Origin: Dyadobacter sp. 3J3
GTDB lineage: Bacteria > Bacteroidota > Bacteroidia > Cytophagales > Spirosomataceae
Direction of reading: 5' to 3'
Assembly: GCF_009801115.1 (NCBI RefSeq)
Contig: NZ_VTOL01000006.1
Span: 1-64,000, forward strand
DNA: 64,000 bases
Positions within the stretch are counted from its first letter, which is position 1. Every line of letters begins with the position of its first letter. The position numbers were made by a program, and so were the translations under genes. Below the pieces are notes generated by a model, which searched no databases, was not told the DNA's origin, and saw only the letters and a list, made by a program, of their open reading frames with translations. Positions 8,759 through 15,679 of this stretch are shown here, piece by piece.

Positions 8759-9460
8759 TCAATAAAGTTTAATAATCGCCAGGGCTGCCTTTTTCACCGT
8801 CCAGGTTTGCGGGCCGGGGTATACGCCGGTTGTGCTTACCAGTTTGATTTTATCCCCGGCTGCTGCTTTGATGGCCAGCGCACCGCCCAAAGGCATGTCA
8901 TTTAATTCCGGAGACGTAACCAGCGAGACGAGTATCGGCACCCCTGATTGCAGGATGGTAAACCCACCGGTTGCTATTGGTGTGGAATAACCATCATCGA
9001 AATACTGCACTCCTGAAAAGGCAATGGAATAATAACCTGCCTCTGGAATGGTATATTCGCTGTTGGCATTGTCCCAGGCTGCTTCCGGGTCAAAATCCGG
9101 AATGATATTGATACCTGATGCCGCATTATCCTGCCCGCCACTTTGGCTAGGCGCATACCCCGCAAACACAATACCAGCCTGCCAGCTTCCGCCACCATTT
9201 CCATCCGAAGTAAATACCCGCCCGATCTTTTGGGTACCATCCGCAATCGTTACCTGACCCGTCGTTTTATCAATACTGGTTTTTCTCCCGCTTGTTGAAG
9301 CCTCCACTTCCAAATTATTTGCCGCATTGATCGTCGTTGGGTTTGTGCCAATTTTGACCTGGGCGGAAACATCAAACGTGCTTAAAAGCATCCCCGAAGT
9401 AAACAGGAACGAAAACATTTTTGCGGTAAACGAATGAGATCTGGATGGTTTGAAATTCAT
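8759..9460 (-). CDS. Secreted constant-N/variable-C family protein, member E
   Basis: 233 residues. The signal peptide is longer and different from those of A-C (ends FDVSAQ), but the conserved half is unmistakable (VKIGTNPTTINAANNLEVEA, IDKTTGQVTIADGTQ, FTSDGNGGGSW). The C-terminal half begins after about residue 95 and has 'YTIPEAGYYSIAFSGVQYF', a C1q/TNF-like strand pattern, and a final hydrophobic strand (KAALAIIKLY). No catalytic motif is seen. Only 31 bp separate it from member D, so the two are probably cotranscribed. Confidence 0.85.
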   Translation of the reverse strand: MNFKPSRSHSFTAKMFSFLFTSGMLLSTFDVSAQVKIGTNPTTINAANNLEVEASTSGRKTSIDKTTGQVTIADGTQKIGRVFTSDGNGGGSWQAGIVFAGYAPSQSGGQDNAASGINIIPDFDPEAAWDNANSEYTIPEAGYYSIAFSGVQYFDDGYSTPIATGGFTILQSGVPILVSLVTSPELNDMPLGGALAIKAAAGDKIKLVSTTGVYPGPQTWTVKKAALAIIKLY

Positions 9461-9551
9461 GGAAGTATGTGTGTGAAAACTGGGAATGATTGGTAATGGT
9501 TGGGTTAACTGGTTTTAAGCTTGATGGTTAGCTATGCAAGTTGTGGCTGGA

Positions 9552-9575
9552 TAGGTCTGTTTCGACACAGACCTA
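9552..9575. repeat. Perfect GGTCTGT hairpin repeat
   Basis: TAGGTCTGT and ACAGACCTA are perfect complements around a 6-base loop, followed by AGATTAG. This is the best-formed copy of the element also found at 6188-6247 and 7098-7117. It lies between members F and E and could act as a transcription or RNA-stability signal. Confidence 0.5.
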
Positions 9576-9624
9576 AGATTAGCTATTCAACCAGGCTTAG
9601 ATATTTGATAAAAGACTTGCTTAA

Positions 9625-10359
9625 TTAATTCCCATTACAATCAATACGGGAGCCAGAAAATTGTATGTTTTGAAAAGGAGTAGTTGCAGCTGGTTTAGGT
9701 CCAACATTATGAACGACGTTAACGACCATTGTAATGACGTCCCCAGCATTTAAATAGTTAACACTCGTTACATTTTGCCAAGTTGCTGTTCCATAAACCA
9801 AATTGCCGCTTGATGTAAAAGTTAATATACCTTTTTGAGCGGAATTTAACAGCAAAATTGTATTTCTAGTTGCATCATTTGTCAAAATGAAATCTCCACC
9901 ACTTGCCTTGAATATATACATCCCAGTTGTAGGAACGGTGTATTCCGCTGTGGTGCTATTATAAGTATTCATTGGATCATAACTCTCATTTCCTGCAATT
10001 ATTTTAACATTTGGTTGGCCGAGTACATCGTATATTATGACATTCTGTGGTGTACCAGTTGCTTCGAAAGATGCACAGCCAACACTCTGTGTTTGCCACG
10101 TAGCTATCCCAGTTGCATCAGATGTTAATACTTTATTTAAACCTTGAGACCCATCTGCGATTGTAACCTTACCAGTAGTCTTATCAATACTCGTTTTTCG
10201 ACCAGCGGTAGAAGCTTCTACTTCTAAATTATTAGTTGCTCCAATTGTTGTAGGATTCGTACCAATCTTCACCTGAGCAAAGAGAGAAGAACTTAAAAGC
10301 ATAGCGCCAGCAACCAGTGCCGCGCAAAGTGTCTTGGAAAATAATTGTGTTGTTTTCAT
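9625..10359 (-). CDS. Secreted constant-N/variable-C family protein, member F
   Basis: 244 residues. The signal peptide ends SSSLFAQ. The conserved half follows: VKIGTNPTTIGATNNLEVEA, IDKTTGKVTIADGSQG, LTSDATGIATW. The C-terminal half has 'YTVPTTGMYIFKASGGDF', close to the C1q-type 'GxYxF' strand, and ends FSGSRIDCNGN, shared with the frameshifted member D. It is the first gene of the minus-strand array, and its ATG follows a CACACA leader also seen before member A. Role unknown; surface binding is inferred. Confidence 0.85.
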   Translation of the reverse strand: MKTTQLFSKTLCAALVAGAMLLSSSLFAQVKIGTNPTTIGATNNLEVEASTAGRKTSIDKTTGKVTIADGSQGLNKVLTSDATGIATWQTQSVGCASFEATGTPQNVIIYDVLGQPNVKIIAGNESYDPMNTYNSTTAEYTVPTTGMYIFKASGGDFILTNDATRNTILLLNSAQKGILTFTSSGNLVYGTATWQNVTSVNYLNAGDVITMVVNVVHNVGPKPAATTPFQNIQFSGSRIDCNGN

Positions 10360-10548
10360 TGTGTGTATTGGATTAGTGTAGGATTAAATAAAAAGTGTGT
10401 TTGTAATGATGAATTTTTAAAATGATGTTAATGTTGGAGGGCAGGTATTAACGGGCCTGTCAGAACATTTCCCGCTGCGGAAAATGACTGGGTTGCTTTG
10501 TTTTTGGTTGTGTGTATAGTGTTAAATAATAGTTGATTGTGTAGTGCG

Positions 10549-10644
10549 TTAGGGCCGGGACAGTTTTACCAGGACCATGAGGATGAGTAAGCCGATGAGT
10601 TTTAACCAGGTTGTTACTGCATTTGAAGTGTAAAATCTATTCAT
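10549..10644 (-). CDS. Candidate 31-aa single-span membrane peptide
   Basis: An ATG at 10644 opens a 31-codon frame: N-terminal MNRFYTSNAV, then a hydrophobic helix (LIGLLILMVLV) followed by KLSRP and a stop. The composition is typical of very small membrane proteins. There is no homologue I recognise and no clear ribosome-binding site, so it may be chance. It sits just upstream of the secreted-protein array on the same strand. Confidence 0.3.
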   Translation of the reverse strand: MNRFYTSNAVTTWLKLIGLLILMVLVKLSRP

Positions 10645-10932
10645 AGAGTGATTGTGTATTTTGGTATAAAAGGACAATTTCTTTTTGTTTTGGCCGTTGT
10701 TTCACAGTTCCGGCAGGTTTTAATCCATTTTTACATATAGTATGCGTTGTATGAATATTTCCTGCGTCAAATCTGATCATAACAAAGCTTTTTCTTTGTA
10801 GAGTGCACTTTTCCATTTTGTAGAAAGATCTCCTGAGAAATGTCGAGGTGGTTTTCGGTAGTCGGCTTTCGGCAGTCGGCTTAGAGCAACAGACTTTGTT
10901 GAGCTGCCTAACTTATGACGTCCGGTTTAGTA

Positions 10933-11058
10933 GGCCCGGCCTGGGCGGCCCCACCTACGCGGCCCGGCCTACGCGGCCCGGCCTACGCGGCCCGGCCTAC
11001 GCGGCCCGGCCTACGCGGCCCGGCCTACGCGGCCCGGCCTACGCGGCCCGGCCAAACC
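10933..11058. repeat. GC-rich 14-bp tandem repeat
   Basis: The unit GGCCCGGCCTACGC occurs six times without change (10961-11044), preceded by two imperfect units (10933-10960) and followed by one decayed unit (11045-11058). It is nearly all G+C in AT-rich surroundings. Reading frames through it are low-complexity artefacts. Confidence 0.9.
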
Positions 11059-11894
11059 TCCATATTATTTAATTCGGGGATCCATGTTCAGGATGAACAT
11101 GGGATGATAGAAGATCTGACGGCCAATAGCCAAAGTAAAAGTTTGGTCTCATGATGTTTATTAATTTTTATGATGAAGTGTTCTCTTTTTTCTTTTGTTT
11201 TTTAACAATGCAAAGTACTGTTTTGAAAAAGTAAAAAGTTGTAGAGCCGTATAGTCTTCTCAATAGAACCATCTCTTGGTACTGGTTCGATTTCTCGCGT
11301 GTTGTAACCCTACTAATACTACATGCACTTTCCAGCCTATCCTACACAAATTACGGGTCGCGTCGGAACAAAAGCGTTTATGTAGATTTACCGTTAAATA
11401 AATTTTCGAAGTATTTCTATGTTACAGGAGTAGAATTTTCCGGGTATGTCATTCACCCGGTGGTAACTGTAATGATTTGATTTTAAACTTAATTTGGTTT
11501 TAAAATTTTACCCTGGCGGCGGATTTTGGCGGTTTATCGCGTATAAGACGGATAAAACTTTGTAGAAAATCTAATGGGTGTAAGTTTTGGTATTTGATAT
11601 TTTTGATTAATATTAGTTCTTCAATCCATTTACAAGTAGTTGTTAGTCAAAAAAAACCGGTTCAAAAAAATAGAATACCCCCAAGGGGATGGCCCTTTTA
11701 TCCAACACATGAAAGAGATAAACTGAATAATCCGGAAGGAAAAAAGTGATTATATTAAAATCATCTTCCCTGGGAAAACTTTCCCGATTGACTAAATGCT
11801 TACAATTACCGGAGGCTATGGCATAGTCTTCGGCGTGACGAACTCAACGTATCTTAAAAAAGTTAGAGAAAATTCTATGTTTATAGTGACTTTC

Positions 11895-11929
11895 TACAAA
11901 TCCTACGTAGAATATAGGACGGATTTGTA
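11895..11929. promoter_or_regulatory. Inverted repeat upstream of the propeller sensor kinase
   Basis: TACAAATCC and GGATTTGTA are perfect 9-bp complements separated by 17 bases, ending 68 bases before the kinase start. The spacing suits either a dimeric regulator site or a leader hairpin. Confidence 0.35.
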
Positions 11930-11996
11930 TATGAACTGTCTACTGTAAACGTATCGCAATGTTATTAATCAACCCCCCTCTAAAAAAGAAAACGTT

Positions 11997-14900
11997 ATGA
12001 AAAGAGTTCTGCTGATTCTGCTTGTCCAATTCCTTTTGCTGCTACCAAGGCAGGGAAACGCTCAAAAAAATTATTCTGTCACCCATTACAACGGTGATAA
12101 CGGTTTACCCCAAAACAGTGTAAAAAGCATAGCAGCTGATGCGGATGGATTTATCTGGCTCGCCACAGAAGACGGCCTCGTACGGTTTGACGGACAGCAT
12201 TTTTATGTTTTTAATGAATTTAACCTGAAAGTAAGATGGAACCGGGTCAATTATATCAAACCGGGAACGAGGAGCGATAAGGCGGGAAACAACCGCGTGC
12301 TGTATGCCTCTTTTTACTCACAGGAAGAAGCAAAAATTGAAAACGGAACAGCGGCGCTGGATACTGTCCGTCAAAAAAACGTGAAATACTTTGAATCATT
12401 CATAAAGACACTCGGCAATGCACATGCATCGTTAGGGTTGCCCGACAGGATTACCCGCATGGAAAGGTCGTGCCGTTATATGGTTCCTTACGGAGAAAAG
12501 AAGGGCGATTTTTATCTCTGCGCGTATGATCAGGTAAGTTTCTATAAAGATTTTAAGAAAAAATACAACCTTCCTTTCCATACCGGCGCTTACTGGAATT
12601 TTTTCACAATTGCAGACAGGCTTTTTTATATGCACGAGAATGCTTCTTTCCAAGGTGTTCTTAATGGAAAAGTGGTGGACATGGCACTTTCCGGCGATAT
12701 TGTCAATGACCGGAACTATGAGGTTGGAAAAAGCCGGATCAAAATATTCTGGAACAATATTTCAGACCAGACCTTCCTTTATCTGGATCAGAATCTTTAC
12801 ACGCTTGATCTGTCAGCAATAAATGGGCGTAATGTATTGGTAACCAGGCTTCTTGTGGAAGATTTTGATCTTGTTTCCAAGGGTATTGAGAAGATTCATC
12901 ACGACAAGGTCAATAGAAAAGTATATCTGGGCAGTGGGACGGACGGGTTTTATGTATTGAGCAAACACCAGTTTCAGGCCATGACAGCCATGGGGGACTA
13001 TTTGCAGAATGTTTTTTATGCACAATTACCTTACGGAAATAATGCTGTTTTTACGGCATCCGGTGATGTTGTTGGCAAAGATCAGGAAAGCGGAAAGATG
13101 ATTGACCGGAAAATTCCCTACATCCGCGCAGTGAATTTTGCAAACAAAAGAACACTTGTAAGAGATAAGTATGGCAATGCCTGGATACCGGAGGGGAAAT
13201 CGGTTTTTAAGCTTGACAGTGTCCTTGGGAAAGTTATAGAAGTCGGGCACTTTTCAAATAGTGTTGATATAATGCATATTGGAAAATCTGATTTTTTATG
13301 GGTTGGCGAAGCTAATACAGGGTTACACAGGATCAGCCTGAAACAAACCGATCCGAAATCTGAGTTATATATTAAAAACAGGAATCTGGATTTAACCTGC
13401 CTGGAGTCTGTAAGTAAGGACAAGCTGCTGGCCGGAACATGGAAAGGATTGTATGCGCTGGACATACCATCAAAAAAGGTAACGCTGATTGCAGGGACTC
13501 AGGATTTGGCGATCAAAAGTATCCATGCTTTTGCGGATGGCAATATTTTTATCACTGCGTTGGGGAGCGGCCTGATGCTGATGGACAAAACCGGAAAGCT
13601 GACGACGTTTCCGCTGGATAAAAACCGGTATCTGGCCAATCCCCATTGTGTTGTTAACGATGGACGGGGATACATCTGGATTCCTACCAACAAAGGGCTT
13701 TTCCAGATTTTAATAAAGGACCTGCTTGATTATGCCCGGTTGCAAGAAAAATCAACGGAATTATTTTATCAGTATCATACCAAAGAGGCGGGTTTCAACA
13801 CCAATGAGTTCAACGGAAACTGCACCCCATGTGGCTTAAACCTCGCAAATGGGTATATATCGCTGCCTTCGATGAATGGTTTTGTCTGGTTCAGGCCCGA
13901 ACAAATTAACAATGCAGCATCCGACGGGAAAATTGTACTCGACAATGCGCTGGTGAATAAGGAGTTGTTGACTGCCTCAAACGACACAATGTATTTTCCC
14001 CTGAACCCAAATCAGGTAAAGCTGAACTTTTCAACGGCGTATTTTGGGCATCCTTATAATCTTAAAATTTCTTATGCATTGGTGAAAGAAAACGCGTCTG
14101 TGAAGCCCTCAGACTGGATTCCAATGGATAACGTCGATTTTAAAATAGGATTTTCGAATCTGCAATCCGGGAATTATACTCTGGTGGTGAGGAAACTGAA
14201 TGGTTTCGGGATCAATAATTATACGACCAAAAAGATCTTTTTTGTTGTGCCGCTTCTGTGGTACCAAACCTGGTGGGCCAGTGTTTTGCTAGTATTACTG
14301 CTAATTGCAGGTATATATGTTTTCAATGTATGGAAGTTGAGGAACGTGAAATTTGAAAATGCAAGACTGGAAGAAGTGGTGGCCAAGCGTACGACAAGGC
14401 TCAATGAAACGCTGATGGACCTGGAAGTATCTAAAAATGAAATGACCCGCCAGGTGCATATGCTTTCAAGACTTTTAACTTCGATGACACATGATATCCA
14501 GTCGCCGCTGAATTTTATCAGACTTACTTCGGGGAATATCCCGAAAATGATACAAAAAGAGCAATATGAAGATGTTGCTCTGGTGGGTAAAGTGATATCG
14601 GATTCTTCCCTGAGTATGAGCAGCTTGCTGAGCGGATTGCTGGATTATATCAAAGCGCACGTGTATGAAAACAGCCTGCACTTTGAAAACATAGATCTGT
14701 GGCAGCTGGTGGATGAAAAATTCGGGATTTTTAAAAATATGATGATTGAAAACCGGACAGATTTTAAAAACGAAATTGGCGCCGATACCCGTGTGTACTG
14801 CGACCGCCAGATGCTCGGGATCATGATTCATAACTTGCTTGACAATGCTGCCAAGTTTACCCGTAATGGTGAGATAAGAGTCTGTTTTAATATCAATGGG

Positions 14901-15155
14901 GAAACGGAACAGGAGCTTGTGATCTCCAATACCACAGTTGGTGTTCCAATGGAGCTTCAGGATATGATTAACTCGCCGGAAACGAAAAATATGACTTTGC
15001 CGGTTTTGAAGGGTGCGCCAAATCCCGTGCAGGCGCGGACAAGCCTGGGGCTCCTTATTGTGAAAGAAATTGCGGCACTTCTGGGTATTACTCTTAGGGT
15101 ATGCCAATCGGATGTTACGAGCTTTTACTTAATTTTTAACCACAAAGAGCAATAG
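11997..15155 (+). CDS. Beta-propeller sensor histidine kinase, degenerate ATPase motifs
   Basis: 1052 residues. Signal peptide (ends GNAQ). A periplasmic propeller sensor starts with the Reg_prop motif 'NGLPQNSVKSI...FIWLATEDGLVRFDG' and has further blades (WIPTNKGLFQI). It carries a conserved C609-x-P-C612 pair. A Y_Y_Y-like domain follows, then one transmembrane helix (about 760-778), a coiled coil and a HisKA domain with His832 (THDIQSPL). The N-box (NLLDNAAKF) is good, but the G1 box DxGxG is replaced by 'NTTVGVP' and G2 is 'SLGLLIVKE'. No receiver or DNA-binding domain is fused, unlike most Bacteroidota hybrid propeller kinases. Partner regulator unknown. It resembles the 1021-aa protein at 58553 along its whole length. 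Confidence 0.88.
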   Translation: MKRVLLILLVQFLLLLPRQGNAQKNYSVTHYNGDNGLPQNSVKSIAADADGFIWLATEDGLVRFDGQHFYVFNEFNLKVRWNRVNYIKPGTRSDKAGNNRVLYASFYSQEEAKIENGTAALDTVRQKNVKYFESFIKTLGNAHASLGLPDRITRMERSCRYMVPYGEKKGDFYLCAYDQVSFYKDFKKKYNLPFHTGAYWNFFTIADRLFYMHENASFQGVLNGKVVDMALSGDIVNDRNYEVGKSRIKIFWNNISDQTFLYLDQNLYTLDLSAINGRNVLVTRLLVEDFDLVSKGIEKIHHDKVNRKVYLGSGTDGFYVLSKHQFQAMTAMGDYLQNVFYAQLPYGNNAVFTASGDVVGKDQESGKMIDRKIPYIRAVNFANKRTLVRDKYGNAWIPEGKSVFKLDSVLGKVIEVGHFSNSVDIMHIGKSDFLWVGEANTGLHRISLKQTDPKSELYIKNRNLDLTCLESVSKDKLLAGTWKGLYALDIPSKKVTLIAGTQDLAIKSIHAFADGNIFITALGSGLMLMDKTGKLTTFPLDKNRYLANPHCVVNDGRGYIWIPTNKGLFQILIKDLLDYARLQEKSTELFYQYHTKEAGFNTNEFNGNCTPCGLNLANGYISLPSMNGFVWFRPEQINNAASDGKIVLDNALVNKELLTASNDTMYFPLNPNQVKLNFSTAYFGHPYNLKISYALVKENASVKPSDWIPMDNVDFKIGFSNLQSGNYTLVVRKLNGFGINNYTTKKIFFVVPLLWYQTWWASVLLVLLLIAGIYVFNVWKLRNVKFENARLEEVVAKRTTRLNETLMDLEVSKNEMTRQVHMLSRLLTSMTHDIQSPLNFIRLTSGNIPKMIQKEQYEDVALVGKVISDSSLSMSSLLSGLLDYIKAHVYENSLHFENIDLWQLVDEKFGIFKNMMIENRTDFKNEIGADTRVYCDRQMLGIMIHNLLDNAAKFTRNGEIRVCFNINGETEQELVISNTTVGVPMELQDMINSPETKNMTLPVLKGAPNPVQARTSLGLLIVKEIAALLGITLRVCQSDVTSFYLIFNHKEQ

Positions 15156-15660
15156 TAATTAAAACACTTTGTGGATCTTTGTGTTAACACTTGGTGCTGC
15201 TTTGTGGTAAAAAAATCTCTGGTTTTACAACACAAAGAGCACTGAGTTTTTTCACAAAGGGCGCAAAGGAATAGTAGTCAAAAATACTTTGTGGATCTTT
15301 GTGTTAACACTTTGTGTGCTTTGTGGTGAAACAAATCTTTGGTTTTACAACACAAAGAGCACTGAGTTTTTCACAAAGGCGCAAAGGAATAGTAGTTGAA
15401 AACACTTTGTAGATCTTTGTGGTAACACTTTGTGCGCTTTGTGGTAAAACGAATCTTTGGTTTTACAACACAAAGAGCACTGAGTTTTTCACAAAGGGCG
15501 CAAAGGAATTGTAGTTGAAAACACTTTGTAGATCTTTGTGGTAACACTTTGTGCGCTTTGTGGTAAAACGAATCTTTGGTTTTACAACACAAAGAGCACT
15601 GAGTTTTTCACAAAGGGCGCAAAGGAATTGTAGTTGAAAACACTTTGTGCTGCTTTGCGT
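15143..15660. repeat. ~119-bp tandem repeat, four-plus copies
   Basis: A unit of about 118-120 bases recurs from the stop codon of the sensor kinase to about 15660. It contains 'CTTTGTGGATCTTTGTG', 'TTTGGTTTTACAACACAAAG', 'CACTGAGTTTTTCACAAAGG' and 'CGCAAAGGAAT.GTAGT'. Copies begin near 15146, 15268, 15386, 15505 and 15625; the last is partial. Copies 3 and 4 are almost identical, which points to recent expansion. Complementary CTTTGTG and CACAAAG words allow extended pairing. No gene is evident between 15156 and 15679. Confidence 0.85.
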
Positions 15661-15679
15661 GCCCCCCGCTAAGCCGAAA

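Larger units (their letters stand above)
10360..11996. other. 1.6-kb intergenic region between divergent genes
   Basis: This gap separates the minus-strand secreted-protein array from the plus-strand sensor kinase. It is AT-rich apart from the GC-rich tandem repeat at 10933-11058. Apart from the candidate small ORF at 10549-10644, the tandem repeat and an inverted repeat at 11895-11929, I see no gene. A stretch near 11270-11330 contains GGTTCGATTTC, reminiscent of a tRNA T-arm, but no other tRNA parts. Confidence 0.6.

Noticed and set aside
10848..11154. Two overlapping plus-strand ORFs rich in Arg-Pro-Gly-Leu-Arg-Gly-Pro-Ala
   Set aside because: They are translations of the 14-bp tandem repeat; the repeat has no stop in several frames, and the period is not a multiple of three. 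No start signal.
11260..11335. tRNA gene suggested by GGTTCGATTTC
   Set aside because: No D-arm A-box, no matching acceptor stem and no anticodon arm at the right distance.
14475..15107. 210-aa minus-strand ORF
   Set aside because: Antisense to the kinase domain of the propeller sensor, which has clear domain evidence.
15143..15660. CRISPR-like array
   Set aside because: Units are repeated in full with no unique spacers, and there are no cas genes in the window.
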